DNA of 15,333 nt from an uncultured Micavibrio sp. (GCA_937896295.1 CALBME010000053.1:1-15333), one strand, 5' to 3'. Shown: positions 1 to 7,850, numbered from the stretch's first letter. Translations and numbers: made by a program. The notes: generated from the sequence alone by a model not told the origin.

Positions 1-381
1 AAATCGCTGGACGGTAAAGATATCAGCGTTCAGAACGACGCCATCAACGGCATCATTCAGGCATGGGATAAAACGCTGCCCAACCAGCTGGTCACGATTG
101 TCAGCCAGCTATCCGACATTCTCAATCAGAAATGGTATCACGGCGCACATGAAGCATCGCTGATGGATGCGGTGGATGAAATCGCCTACTGCGTCGAATT
201 TCACAAGAATGATGTCGCCGCCCGCCTGCTTCGTTCGGCCTTAAACCCGTATCAGCGCCTGTCCTATAGCGGCACGCAGGTACTCGAACATGTTGCGCGC
301 AAGGCGTATGCCGAAGCGAACCGCGACATGGTGCAGGGCCGCCAGCGCGAACTCAAGGTTCTTCCCGCCCTGCGCGCGTAA
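1..381 (+). CDS. Hypothetical protein, C-terminal fragment
   Basis: Frame 1 is open from the first base of the window to a TAA at 379-381, giving 126 residues of a protein whose start lies outside the window. The ATG at 163 is internal, because coding continues upstream in the same frame. I do not recognise the family. The fragment looks soluble and mostly helical, with many Ala, Leu, Asn and Gln residues. It has no transmembrane segment and a single Cys, in the stretch DEIAYCVEFHKNDVAARLL. It ends in a basic tail, RQRELKVLPALRA. It is convergent with the asmA-like gene, with only 3 bases between the two stop codons. A hairpin followed by a T-tract at 403-440 would end its transcript. The reading frame is convincing; the function is unknown. 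Confidence 0.75.
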   Translation, partial: KSLDGKDISVQNDAINGIIQAWDKTLPNQLVTIVSQLSDILNQKWYHGAHEASLMDAVDEIAYCVEFHKNDVAARLLRSALNPYQRLSYSGTQVLEHVARKAYAEANRDMVQGRQRELKVLPALRA

Positions 382-384
382 GGT

Positions 385-3300
385 TTATTTCACAAGCTGA
401 TTAAGGACCCCTTCCAGCAATTGCTGCCGGGGGTCTTTTTGTGTCTGGGGCTGGACGTCCGCCGGCGCGGCCTGTGGTGCCGCGGGTACGGCTGCCCCCT
501 CGGTGGGAGCCGGAGTCGTGGCTGCGGGCGCTGCCTGCTGCTGGTTCTGGCCGCCGCCAAGGAACTGGTTGATCAGCGCGCCAGCGGGGCTGTCATTCCC
601 CAGTTTCTTGCCGATCAGGTCCTGAACCTTGCCGCCCAGTTTCGCACGCACCAGATTGTCCAGCGCCTGGCTGCTGACATTCTTGCGCGGCGCGTCGATG
701 GGGCCGGTCAGGCTGATGCCAATGACAGGCACGTCCTTCGGCTGCGTCACCTGCACGTTGCTTTGCAGGTTCATGGTCCAGCCTGCGAAATTCACGTTGC
801 CGTTGGTATTGACGATGGCATTGCCGTTCGTGGTTTCCAGACGGAAATCGCTGACGGGCATGTTACCGCCGGTCAGCGTGAATTTCTGGTCGATGTCCTT
901 GAACGACGTCTGACCGCCCGAGAAACCGATATTGCCAAAGCCACCAGCCAGCACGCCTTTCCAGCCGCCGTCAAACGCCTCGACGATATTGGCGGCCAGC
1001 TTGTCGATATCCATGCCGTAGATCACCGGCTTGCCAGCCTTTACGATCACGTCGCCGTGCAGTGACTGCATCAGCTGCGCAGCCGACACGCCCTCGCCCT
1101 TGATGCCGATCGATACCGAACCGGTGCCGTCCGCGCGTTTTTGAGCCGACGACATCAGCGCCTGCATGAACGGGCCGATGGCAACATTCGTCGCATCCGC
1201 CTTGAAGTTGATGCTGAGCGGCTGGCCTGCCGCCGCGCTGCTGGCGGCGAGTTCACCGTCAAGCGTACCGCCGTACAGACCGCCGGAAAGCGGCGCCACC
1301 TTCAGCGATCCGTCCTTCATGGCAATACCCGCCCGTGCGTTGGTGACGGTCCATGTGCCGTAGCTGAACGTGCCGGCAGACACCTTCACATCCAGTTTCG
1401 CCTTGTGCAGGAAACCGGTGTCCATTGCCTCGTTCGACCATTGCCCGGCGCTGCTGTCGGCCTGTGCAGGCGCACCGCTGGCGGCGGTTGTCGTACCCGA
1501 GGTCTTGGCTGTCTTGTTTTTTACACCGACCAGCGCACCGACATCCAGCGTGTTGCTGGTGATATCGGCGGTGATGTCAGGCACATCGCCCGACAGGTTT
1601 GCCTTCACGCTGCCGGTAATGTCGGATGCGCCAAGGCGTCCCTTCAGCCCGGTGATCGTATAGATTTTACCGGTGATCTTGGCATTGCCGGCAATATCGA
1701 CCGCGCCGGATGCCGCGCCGCCGAAGCCGGGCGAAAAGGCACGGATCGCGGATGCAAGGTCGGCATGGCGTATGCGGAAATCGATCGCGCCCGGTACGTC
1801 AGGGCTGAGCGGATCTTCCAGCGTGCCCGATGCCTCGACCGTATAACCCAGCGCCTGCAGCGTGGCGGCGACCGCCATGGCATCGCGGTTGCCCTTGGCG
1901 TTCACGGCCCCGTTAAAGGCACCGATTTTCTGCGTCATAGCCAGCGGCTTGCCGGTCATGGCGCTGACGAAACCTTCCAGATCGGATGTCTTCAGGGTCG
2001 CCTGCATATCGACGCCCGCCAGGTTTTTAAGGTCGGCAATCCGGCCGGTGGCGCCCACCGTACCGCCACTCAGGCCCGCCGACGCGGTCTTAAGGTTCAG
2101 GGCGTTTTTGCCGTCATATTCCCCGGCCACGCGCGCGCTCGTCACCACCAGATCGCCCTTGGTCAGGCGATCGACGGTGATATCGAATGTCGTGGCAAAG
2201 GGCAGTTGCGGCGGATTGATTTCAAAATCAGCCATCTTCGTCGGCGCTTCTTCTGCCGTAGCAGGACCGGATTCTGGCTTCGCCTGTGTGCCCGCATCAC
2301 CCTTGGCGACGGGCATGATCCATGACGTTGCATGCAGCCGCGCGCCCACCATGGGCGTCGCACCCGCCGTGTAGGACAGCGCACCGTCGATTTTAGGTTC
2401 ACCGATCGAAAGCGAGGTGATGTTGAGCGTGGCGGTATTGCCCTTCACCGCGAAGGCCGCGTCCAGCGTCGCGCTTTGCGGAATACCGGGCTGTGCGAAT
2501 ACATCGTCCTCCACCACGGCCAGCCAGTCGGCCAGCGTGGTTTTCAGGCTTTGCAGCGCGCCGCTGACCGTGCCGGTGATTTCGCCCGGGGTCGTCGTAG
2601 TCGCGCCGGCCAGTGCAATGTTACCGCCACCCGGCACGTTTGCCAGCGTCACGGACACCTTGCCGACGCCGCCCGCGGCGGTCATGTGACCTGCGAAAGC
2701 ACCGGTTTCCTTATTCTTGTATTTCAGGCCGGGGGCACTCAGGCGCAGATCGGCGGTCAGATCCGCAGGCAGCGTGAAGCCGGTGGGGACAAGCGTGGAC
2801 GGCTTGGGCGAAGCGGATACCGCCTTCACCTTCACGGTGTCGGCCTTGTCTTTGTCCTTTTCCTTCGCGTCCGCCTTTTTGACTTTTTCAGCGATGCGGG
2901 TCAGCGCGTCGAGATCCAGAACGCTGTCGGCGTCAAAGGCCAAGACGACATTCCTGGCCGTACCGGCCATGGTGGCGTCCAGACGCGTCTTGAATTTGGT
3001 CTTGCCCCAGACCAGCGTGCCATTGGTCATGGTCACGCGCTGCGGACCGGCCGTGATCATGCCGGAAATTTTCGTCTCGCCGCCCAGATCGGGTACGGCC
3101 GCATCGATGCCGGCATCGCGCAGCAGGCCGGGCAGATCGTCGAGGTTCAACGTCACCTCGCCCTGTGCTTCCTTCTGCGCGCCCATGACGACGACGCCGG
3201 AATATTTCAGCGCGGCGCGATTGTCCTTTTCCTCGATATTCAGCTGCACGGGCAGGCTTTCGCCGGCTTTATATCCGCCGGTGGACAGCGAGACGCTGAA

Positions 3301-3924
3301 CCGCGCGTCGTTATACGCAATGTCGCCGTCACCGTCGAAGGGACCTGACAGCGTATCGGCCTTGATCCGCAGGTCGTCGATGCCGATCACCTGCGTGCTG
3401 GCTTTCGCCTCGTTGCGGATGGTGACACTGCCGTCCTTGATGCGCAGGCCATTGACCGCAATGTCCTGACCATCGCCGTCCTGCGCTTTGGCGGTGACGG
3501 GCTCACCCGTCACCGGGTCCACGGCAGGCGTCTGGACGTTCTGTTTGACGGGGGTGAAGTTGTCCGTGCCGTCCCTGTAGGTCACAAGCGTGGCGACGGG
3601 CTTGTCGAGCGTGACGTCCGCCACTTCGATTTTACCCGCGAGCAGCGGGAACAGCGCGATGCGCACGCTGGCCTTTTCCAGCGTCATGAAGGCTTCGCTG
3701 TTGCCTTTTTTCAGCGTCACGTCCTTCACGATGGCATGCGGCGCGGGCAGCAGTGCCAGGCGCAGCGATCCGCCGATCGTCAGGTCGTAGCCCGTCGCTT
3801 CCCTGACCTTGGTCTGGGCCAGGGTCTGGTAGCGGCTCCAGTCGATCATGGCAGGCACGATCAGAAGGGCGGCGATGACGAGGGCGAGAATGCCAAGGAT
3901 GAGCGGCAGGCGCTTGATTTGCAT
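385..3924 (-). CDS. AsmA family envelope protein
   Basis: This encodes an AsmA-family protein of 1179 residues. The family includes inner-membrane-anchored proteins with long periplasmic regions, linked to outer-membrane assembly and, for the larger relatives, phospholipid transport. Residues 5-27 form one N-terminal membrane helix. The next stretch (WSRYQTLAQTKVREATGYDLTIGGSLRLALLPAPH) is the typical AsmA start. The middle alternates beta-rich repeats. Residues 347-368 are a Lys/Asp-rich linker. The last ~250 residues contain the AsmA C-terminal signature (GDVIVKAGKPVIYGMDID and the following beta strands), then an Ala/Pro/Gln tail near 1120-1165. The start is supported by GGAGA eight bases before ATG. 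It lies 94 bp after the cyclic-nucleotide-binding gene on the same strand and may have its own weak promoter. Family membership is clear; which AsmA subgroup, and what it transports, is not. Confidence 0.92.
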   Translation of the reverse strand: MQIKRLPLILGILALVIAALLIVPAMIDWSRYQTLAQTKVREATGYDLTIGGSLRLALLPAPHAIVKDVTLKKGNSEAFMTLEKASVRIALFPLLAGKIEVADVTLDKPVATLVTYRDGTDNFTPVKQNVQTPAVDPVTGEPVTAKAQDGDGQDIAVNGLRIKDGSVTIRNEAKASTQVIGIDDLRIKADTLSGPFDGDGDIAYNDARFSVSLSTGGYKAGESLPVQLNIEEKDNRAALKYSGVVVMGAQKEAQGEVTLNLDDLPGLLRDAGIDAAVPDLGGETKISGMITAGPQRVTMTNGTLVWGKTKFKTRLDATMAGTARNVVLAFDADSVLDLDALTRIAEKVKKADAKEKDKDKADTVKVKAVSASPKPSTLVPTGFTLPADLTADLRLSAPGLKYKNKETGAFAGHMTAAGGVGKVSVTLANVPGGGNIALAGATTTTPGEITGTVSGALQSLKTTLADWLAVVEDDVFAQPGIPQSATLDAAFAVKGNTATLNITSLSIGEPKIDGALSYTAGATPMVGARLHATSWIMPVAKGDAGTQAKPESGPATAEEAPTKMADFEINPPQLPFATTFDITVDRLTKGDLVVTSARVAGEYDGKNALNLKTASAGLSGGTVGATGRIADLKNLAGVDMQATLKTSDLEGFVSAMTGKPLAMTQKIGAFNGAVNAKGNRDAMAVAATLQALGYTVEASGTLEDPLSPDVPGAIDFRIRHADLASAIRAFSPGFGGAASGAVDIAGNAKITGKIYTITGLKGRLGASDITGSVKANLSGDVPDITADITSNTLDVGALVGVKNKTAKTSGTTTAASGAPAQADSSAGQWSNEAMDTGFLHKAKLDVKVSAGTFSYGTWTVTNARAGIAMKDGSLKVAPLSGGLYGGTLDGELAASSAAAGQPLSINFKADATNVAIGPFMQALMSSAQKRADGTGSVSIGIKGEGVSAAQLMQSLHGDVIVKAGKPVIYGMDIDKLAANIVEAFDGGWKGVLAGGFGNIGFSGGQTSFKDIDQKFTLTGGNMPVSDFRLETTNGNAIVNTNGNVNFAGWTMNLQSNVQVTQPKDVPVIGISLTGPIDAPRKNVSSQALDNLVRAKLGGKVQDLIGKKLGNDSPAGALINQFLGGGQNQQQAAPAATTPAPTEGAAVPAAPQAAPADVQPQTQKDPRQQLLEGVLNQLVK
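403..440 (+). terminator. Rho-independent terminator inside the convergent asmA-like gene
   Basis: AAGGACCCC (403-411) pairs with GGGGTCTTT (430-438) as nine pairs including one G-T wobble, followed by a T-run at 436-440. The loop holds a second perfect palindrome, CAGCAATTGCTG (415-426). The T-run lies on the plus strand, 22 to 60 bases after the stop at 381, so it fits the end of the upstream plus-strand gene. The same bases encode the last residues of the AsmA-like protein (around DPRQQLLEGVL). Confidence 0.65.
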
Positions 3925-3950
3925 ATTCCATATCTCCGTTTGGTGACAAG

Positions 3951-3979
3951 AGTATGGGTGCCCTTTGGGGCAGAATCAA
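3951..3979 (-). promoter_or_regulatory. Candidate sigma-70 promoter for the asmA-like gene
   Basis: On the minus strand TTGATT (3979-3974) is followed after 17 bases by CATACT (3956-3951). Each box matches the consensus at 4 of 6 positions. Transcription would start near 3944, about 20 bases before the ATG at 3924. The spacer contains a small hairpin, TGCCC-CAAA-GGGCA (3972-3959). It could allow asmA to be expressed independently of the PHB genes upstream. The matches are weak enough to be chance. Confidence 0.35.
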
Positions 3980-4018
3980 GGCTTGGCAGCCGCTTAAAAC
4001 ACAAGGAAAAACCGGCGC

Positions 4019-4549
4019 TTACCGGCGGCCGTCGATATAGCTCTGGGTCAGGTCCAGAAACTCGCGCAGGATGGGCGATGCCTCCTGCTGGTAGGCTTTG
4101 CGCTTGTCGGGATCGAGATGCTTGATCACCAGCTTGAAGGCGTCTGAAAACAGGCGCTGCACCTCGCTCACCCCGGTCGGGGTCTTGGCGACGCGGTCGG
4201 CATTGGATGCCTTGAGACGTTCCTTCATCATGCGGACGATGGCGCGGACCGTGGCGTCGGAATCGCGCAGCTTTTCGTCCATCAGCTGGCGGGTTATGAC
4301 GATCAGGTTGCAGTCCTGCAGGGCGCGCACCGTGGCCGTGCGCGGTTCGTCGAACATCAGCGCGGTTTCACCGAAGATATCGCCCGGATACAGACGGGCG
4401 AGTTCGACCTGTTCGCCGTTCTTTTCATTGAGAACGACGACCGATCCCGACTGGATGATGTAGGCGTGATGATCCGTCTCCTCACCTTCGGTGATGATGT
4501 CTTTGTCCTTGGCAAGGAAACGGCGTTCCAGAATCGGTGTTTTACCCAT
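4019..4549 (-). CDS. Free-standing cyclic-nucleotide-binding domain protein
   Basis: The product has 176 residues. Residues 1-115 form a cNMP-binding (Crp/PKA-R fold) domain. The phosphate-binding cassette at 59-74 reads FGETALMFDEPRTATV, with the conserved Glu61 and Arg70 that in this family contact the ribose and cyclic phosphate. The cassette is more like that of eukaryotic PKA regulatory subunits than that of Crp. No helix-turn-helix follows. Residues 100-176 are helical and charged, so this is a ligand-responsive protein that probably acts through a protein partner rather than DNA. The gene is 41 bp downstream of phaB on the same strand and probably cotranscribed. There is no clear Shine-Dalgarno before the ATG, so its start is less certain than its family. 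The ligand (cAMP or cGMP) and partner are unknown. Confidence 0.88.
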   Translation of the reverse strand: MGKTPILERRFLAKDKDIITEGEETDHHAYIIQSGSVVVLNEKNGEQVELARLYPGDIFGETALMFDEPRTATVRALQDCNLIVITRQLMDEKLRDSDATVRAIVRMMKERLKASNADRVAKTPTGVSEVQRLFSDAFKLVIKHLDPDKRKAYQQEASPILREFLDLTQSYIDGRR

Positions 4550-4590
4550 GGGGCAATGGTAAACCGGCGTTTTGCGCGGTCAAGCCCGGA

Positions 4591-5316
4591 TCAGGCCATA
4601 TACTGGCCGCCATTGGCGGTCAGGGTCGCGCCGGTCATGAAGGCGGCCTTGTCCGATGACAGGAATGCCACGATATCCGCGATTTCCGACGGTTTGCCCA
4701 TACGTGCGACAGGAATGGACCGGATAATGCCGTCCAGCACTTCCTGTTTCATCGCACCGGTCATTTCCGTTTCGATATAACCGGGGCAGATGGCGTTGAC
4801 GGTGATGCCCTTGGCGGCGGATTCCAATGCCAGCGCCTTGGTAAAACCGATAATGCCGGCCTTGGCGGCGGAATAATTGGTCTGGCCCAGCTGGCCCTTC
4901 TGGCCGTTGATGGACGAAATATTGATCACGCGGCCGAACTGGCGTTCGCGCATGCCGGTGATGACGGCGCGGCACATGTTGAAACACGATGTCAGGTTGG
5001 TTTCGATGACGGCGTGCCAGGCGTCTTCTTCCATTTTATGCAGCATGCCGTCGCGGGTGATGCCGGCATTGTTGACCAGCACGGCGACCGGGCCCAGTTC
5101 CTTTTCGATCTGTTCGACGCCGGCGCGGCATTCGGCGAAATTCGCCACGTCAACCTTGTAAACATGGCTGCCGGTTTCGGACCGGAACGCGTTGGCGGCG
5201 TCGATATTGCCGTGGTAGATGGCGGCGACGGTGAAACCGTCCGCGATCAGGGCCCTGGAAATGGCCGCGCCGATACCCCGCGTGCCGCCGGTTACGATTG
5301 CAACTTTACTGGTCAT
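4591..5316 (-). CDS. phaB: Acetoacetyl-CoA reductase (NADPH)
   Basis: The enzyme reduces acetoacetyl-CoA to (R)-3-hydroxybutyryl-CoA, the monomer for PHB, in the cytoplasm. It is a short-chain dehydrogenase of 241 residues. The cofactor loop GGTRGIG is at 10-16, NNAG at 82-85, and catalytic Asn107, Ser135, Tyr148 and Lys152 are all present. The stretch SSINGQKGQLGQTNYSAAKAG is characteristic of PhaB rather than FabG. I chose the ATG at 5316 over the upstream in-frame ATG at 5331 because the protein then begins MTSKVAIVTGG, as PhaB proteins do. That ATG also shares a base with the phaA stop (TGATG), which suggests coupled translation. The closest alternative is a FabG-type ketoacyl-ACP reductase, made unlikely by the partner gene phaA. 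Confidence 0.95.
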   Translation of the reverse strand: MTSKVAIVTGGTRGIGAAISRALIADGFTVAAIYHGNIDAANAFRSETGSHVYKVDVANFAECRAGVEQIEKELGPVAVLVNNAGITRDGMLHKMEEDAWHAVIETNLTSCFNMCRAVITGMRERQFGRVINISSINGQKGQLGQTNYSAAKAGIIGFTKALALESAAKGITVNAICPGYIETEMTGAMKQEVLDGIIRSIPVARMGKPSEIADIVAFLSSDKAAFMTGATLTANGGQYMA

Positions 5317-6524
5317 CAGATTGCTTTCCATTCCATCGTGTCGTCACGCGCCACTGTCAGCGCAATACCCATGCCCCCGCCTATGCACAGCGTCGCCAAG
5401 CCGCGTTTTGCATTACTGCGGGCCATTTCATGCAACAGGGTCACCAGAATGCGCGTGCCGGACGCGCCGATCGGGTGGCCAATGGCGATCGCACCGCCAT
5501 TGACGTTGACCTTGTCCTTATCAAGTTTCAACTCGTCCACAACGCAGCATGCCTGCGCGGCGAAGGCTTCGTTCGATTCCACGAGGTCGAGGTCGCCAAC
5601 CTGCCAGCCGGATTTCTCCAGCACTTTGCGAGTGGCAGGAATGGGGCCCGTGCCCATCACGGCGGGGTCGACGCCGGTCGACGCCCAGCTGACGATACGT
5701 GCAAAGGGTTTGAGGCCGCGTTTTTTAGCCTCGCTGCTACGCATCAGGACGACAACGGCGGCGCCGTCATTCAGGCCCGAGGCGTTTGCGGCCGTGACCG
5801 TGCCGCCGTCGGATTTGAAGGCGGGTTTCATACCCGCAATGCTCTCGGCGGTGACGCCGGGGCGGATGAATTCGTCCTTGCTGAAGACGATTTCCTCTTT
5901 TTTCTTTTTGATCGTGACAGGCGCGATTTCAGTATCGAACTTCCCAGCCTTCTGGGCGGCTTCCGCGCGCTGCTGCGAGATGGCCGCGAATTCATCCTGA
6001 GCCTGGCGTGTTACGCCATATTTTGCTGCGATATTTTCGGCCGTGATACCCATGTGATAATTGTTGAACGCGTCCCACAGGCCGTCCTTTATCATGGTGT
6101 CGGCAAGCTGCGCGTCACCGAACTTGACGCCGCCGCGCATGTGCATGGCGTGCTGGCTCATGCTCATGCTTTCCTGACCGCCGCAGACCATGATATCGGC
6201 ATCGCCGCACAGAATGTTCTGATAGCCCAGCGCAACGGCGCGCAGGCCAGAGCCGCAGATCTGGTTGATCGAATAGGCGGTGCGTTCGGCCGGGATGCCG
6301 GCGGCCATGGCGGCCTGGCGTGCGGGGCCCTGCCCCTGACCTGCGGTCAGCACCTGGCCCAGCACAACCTCGTCCACTTCGGCGCCCTTTACGCCGCAAT
6401 CGGCAAGCGCCGCCCTGATGACGGCAGCGCCCAGAACATGCGCGGGCTGATCGGCGAGCGTGCCACTGAAAGAGCCGACAGCGGTGCGTTTGGCGGCGAC
6501 GATTACGACGGGATCGGTGGTCAT
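5316..6524 (-). CDS. phaA: Acetyl-CoA acetyltransferase (beta-ketothiolase)
   Basis: The enzyme condenses two acetyl-CoA to acetoacetyl-CoA, the first step of PHB synthesis. The protein has 402 residues with all three catalytic positions of biosynthetic thiolases: Cys90 in NQICGSG, His350 in GGAIAIGHPIGASG and Cys380 in TLCIGGGMGIA. The methionine at 6524 is preferred over the one at 6587. It gives the family start (VVIVAAKRTAVGSFSG a few residues in), AAAGG lies about 9 bases upstream, and the extra 21 residues match nothing in the family. The C-terminus runs about nine residues (RDDTMEWKAI) beyond the usual end, into the overlap with phaB. The gene lies 87 bp after the PhaC-like gene, and a candidate promoter sits in that gap. 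Confidence 0.95.
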   Translation of the reverse strand: MTTDPVVIVAAKRTAVGSFSGTLADQPAHVLGAAVIRAALADCGVKGAEVDEVVLGQVLTAGQGQGPARQAAMAAGIPAERTAYSINQICGSGLRAVALGYQNILCGDADIMVCGGQESMSMSQHAMHMRGGVKFGDAQLADTMIKDGLWDAFNNYHMGITAENIAAKYGVTRQAQDEFAAISQQRAEAAQKAGKFDTEIAPVTIKKKKEEIVFSKDEFIRPGVTAESIAGMKPAFKSDGGTVTAANASGLNDGAAVVVLMRSSEAKKRGLKPFARIVSWASTGVDPAVMGTGPIPATRKVLEKSGWQVGDLDLVESNEAFAAQACCVVDELKLDKDKVNVNGGAIAIGHPIGASGTRILVTLLHEMARSNAKRGLATLCIGGGMGIALTVARDDTMEWKAI

Positions 6525-6560
6525 GGAAAGTGCCCTTTCAAGGTGACGTAGGCTTGCGAA

Positions 6561-6587
6561 ACTATATAAGGCGTCCGCACGCATCAA
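6561..6587 (-). promoter_or_regulatory. Weak candidate promoter for phaAB
   Basis: On the minus strand TTGATG (6587-6582) is followed after 15 bases by TATAGT (6566-6561). The boxes match the consensus at 4 of 6 and 5 of 6 positions, but the spacer is short. A transcript from here would start near 6554. That would exclude the upstream ATG at 6587 and leave about 30 bases before the preferred phaA start at 6524. Confidence 0.3.
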
Positions 6588-6611
6588 GGGCAGGTTTTTG
6601 TGCAGCGCAGC

Positions 6612-7727
6612 TTATTTGGTTTTGAGCCAGCCGGCGACCCTTTGCCATACATCGCCCGGCGCGCGGTCGGATGCCATCATCCCAATGTGTCCGATGCCGG
6701 GGGTGATACTTTGACTTGCGTCAATTTGTCGCACGATCGCCAGCGCGGAAGGCGCCGGCACCAGCTTGTCATTCCCCGCCGCAACCACCAGCGTCGGCAC
6801 CGCGATGTTGGATGCCAGCGCCAGATTTTTTCCAATGGTCCATACGCCGTTATGCGGCTCGTTCGCGACATACCACTGGTTCAACGCCTGCGCCGCCGCC
6901 GGTGCCGTCAGATCGACGCCATCATTAAGCCAGTCCTCGACAATGACGAAGCGCCGCGCCTTCTCGCTGGTCTGGTCCAGATCAGCAAAACTGCGAAACT
7001 TGTTGAAGGCAAACAGCGGGTCGATGGACGCGAACAGCGCCTGTATCCAGTCGACGGGCAAGGTCCCGGTTGCATCCATCACCGCGCTTGCCGATACGGC
7101 ATAGCTGCTCATCCGCAGGGGCATGTTGGGGTCGCCCGCATGGAAGTCCCACGGTGCCGCCAGAAGGGTCAGGGACCGTATATTCGACTGGTCGGCCAGT
7201 GCCGCCACCGCGCCCGCCGCCATGGTGCCGCCCATGCAATAGCCGATGACGTGCGGACGGGCCAGCTGCGCCAGCGCCGGGTAGAGTCGGCGGGTAATGT
7301 AGTCATCGACGGTGAATGTCTTTTCCGCGGGTCCGGGCGCGCCCCAGTCGAGGATGTACGGGGCAAACCCCTGCCCGGCCAAATACGCGACAAATGAATG
7401 CCGCGCATCCAGATCCAGAATGTCATACCGGTTCACCAGCGAGGGTACGATCAGGACGGGTATTCCGTCCCCGCCCGCCTGCAGCAAACGGGTCGTACCG
7501 CTGGACCATACGCTTTTATGCTGCGCTCTCTGCGCCTTCAGCGGCGAGGTCTGGTACGCCTCCAGCCCGCGCATCATGGCCGCGGTCATTTCACCCACCA
7601 GTTTTATGACGTCCTCGCGCCGGTCAGGGTCGGCGGCGACCGGCCATGCAGCGGCGGACAGCATGCAGGCCGTGGTGAAAAGATGCAGATTGAACGGTCG
7701 CGGGGGCGGACGGCGAATGCCCGCCAT
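6612..7727 (-). CDS. phaC: PhaC-like short PHA synthase / alpha-beta hydrolase
   Basis: The product is an alpha/beta-hydrolase of the PHA synthase family, 371 residues, close to the ~355 of class III PhaC and far below the ~590 of class I. The nucleophile motif is GYCMGG with Cys164, the lipase-like box of synthases, where ordinary lipases carry Ser. Asp320 (GNDKL) and His347 (GHIG) complete the triad. The spacings are close to those of class III PhaC of Allochromatium as I recall them (C149, D302, H331). Residues 13-32 are hydrophobic and can be mistaken for a signal peptide. An ATG at 7799 would add 24 residues. I prefer 7727 because AAGGAA lies about 10 bases upstream and related proteins begin with a similar Pro/Arg-rich then hydrophobic stretch. 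No PhaE partner is in the window. It could instead be a PHB depolymerase or regulator-type homologue; the neighbours favour a role in PHB metabolism. Confidence 0.8.
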   Translation of the reverse strand: MAGIRRPPPRPFNLHLFTTACMLSAAAWPVAADPDRREDVIKLVGEMTAAMMRGLEAYQTSPLKAQRAQHKSVWSSGTTRLLQAGGDGIPVLIVPSLVNRYDILDLDARHSFVAYLAGQGFAPYILDWGAPGPAEKTFTVDDYITRRLYPALAQLARPHVIGYCMGGTMAAGAVAALADQSNIRSLTLLAAPWDFHAGDPNMPLRMSSYAVSASAVMDATGTLPVDWIQALFASIDPLFAFNKFRSFADLDQTSEKARRFVIVEDWLNDGVDLTAPAAAQALNQWYVANEPHNGVWTIGKNLALASNIAVPTLVVAAGNDKLVPAPSALAIVRQIDASQSITPGIGHIGMMASDRAPGDVWQRVAGWLKTK

Positions 7728-7807
7728 TGCTGCGTTTTCCTTAACCCCTTGAGAGGATTCAGGAATATTTGCTGCGGTGGTAGGGGCTTTTCGTTTCATC
7801 GCTTTTG

Positions 7808-7832
7808 TGCATATATAATCATTATATCCGCA
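7808..7832. promoter_or_regulatory. AT-rich palindrome, candidate PhaR operator
   Basis: ATATAAT-C-ATTATAT (7813-7827) is a perfect inverted repeat with a one-base centre at 7820. It is flanked at exactly symmetric distances by TGC (7808-7810) and GCA (7830-7832). It covers the -10 box of the minus-strand promoter for the PhaC-like gene and lies 42 bases before the phaR ATG. PhaR proteins of related bacteria are known to bind TGC/GCA-containing inverted repeats and to repress their own gene, but with shorter spacing than here. The assignment is an inference from position and symmetry. Confidence 0.45.
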
Positions 7833-7850
7833 TATAATTCATCCCGTCAG
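7821..7850 (-). promoter_or_regulatory. Sigma-70 promoter for the PhaC-like gene
   Basis: On the minus strand CTGACG (7850-7845, 4 of 6) is followed after 18 bases by a perfect TATAAT (7826-7821). Transcription would begin near 7814. This gives a leader of about 86 bases to the ATG at 7727, or about 15 bases to the alternative ATG at 7799. A second perfect TATAAT, on the plus strand at 7833-7838, could serve phaR with a start near 7845, but it has no good -35 box. Confidence 0.5.

Noticed and set aside
421..3469. Long plus-strand open frames across the asmA-like gene (for example 1141-2325 and 2332-3348)
   Set aside because: They lie opposite a convincing AsmA gene, have Arg/His/Gly-rich composition typical of antisense frames in GC-rich DNA, and show no family motif.
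3959..3972. Small hairpin TGCCC-loop-GGGCA upstream of asmA as a terminator
   Set aside because: Only five base pairs and no T-run on either strand.
5014..6551. Plus-strand open frames of 328 and 417 residues opposite phaA and phaB
   Set aside because: They overlap each other in different frames and mirror two genes with complete catalytic motifs.
6525..6587. Extended phaA start at 6587
   Set aside because: The extra 21 residues have no counterpart in thiolases and overlap a candidate promoter; the ATG at 6524 has a usable ribosome site.
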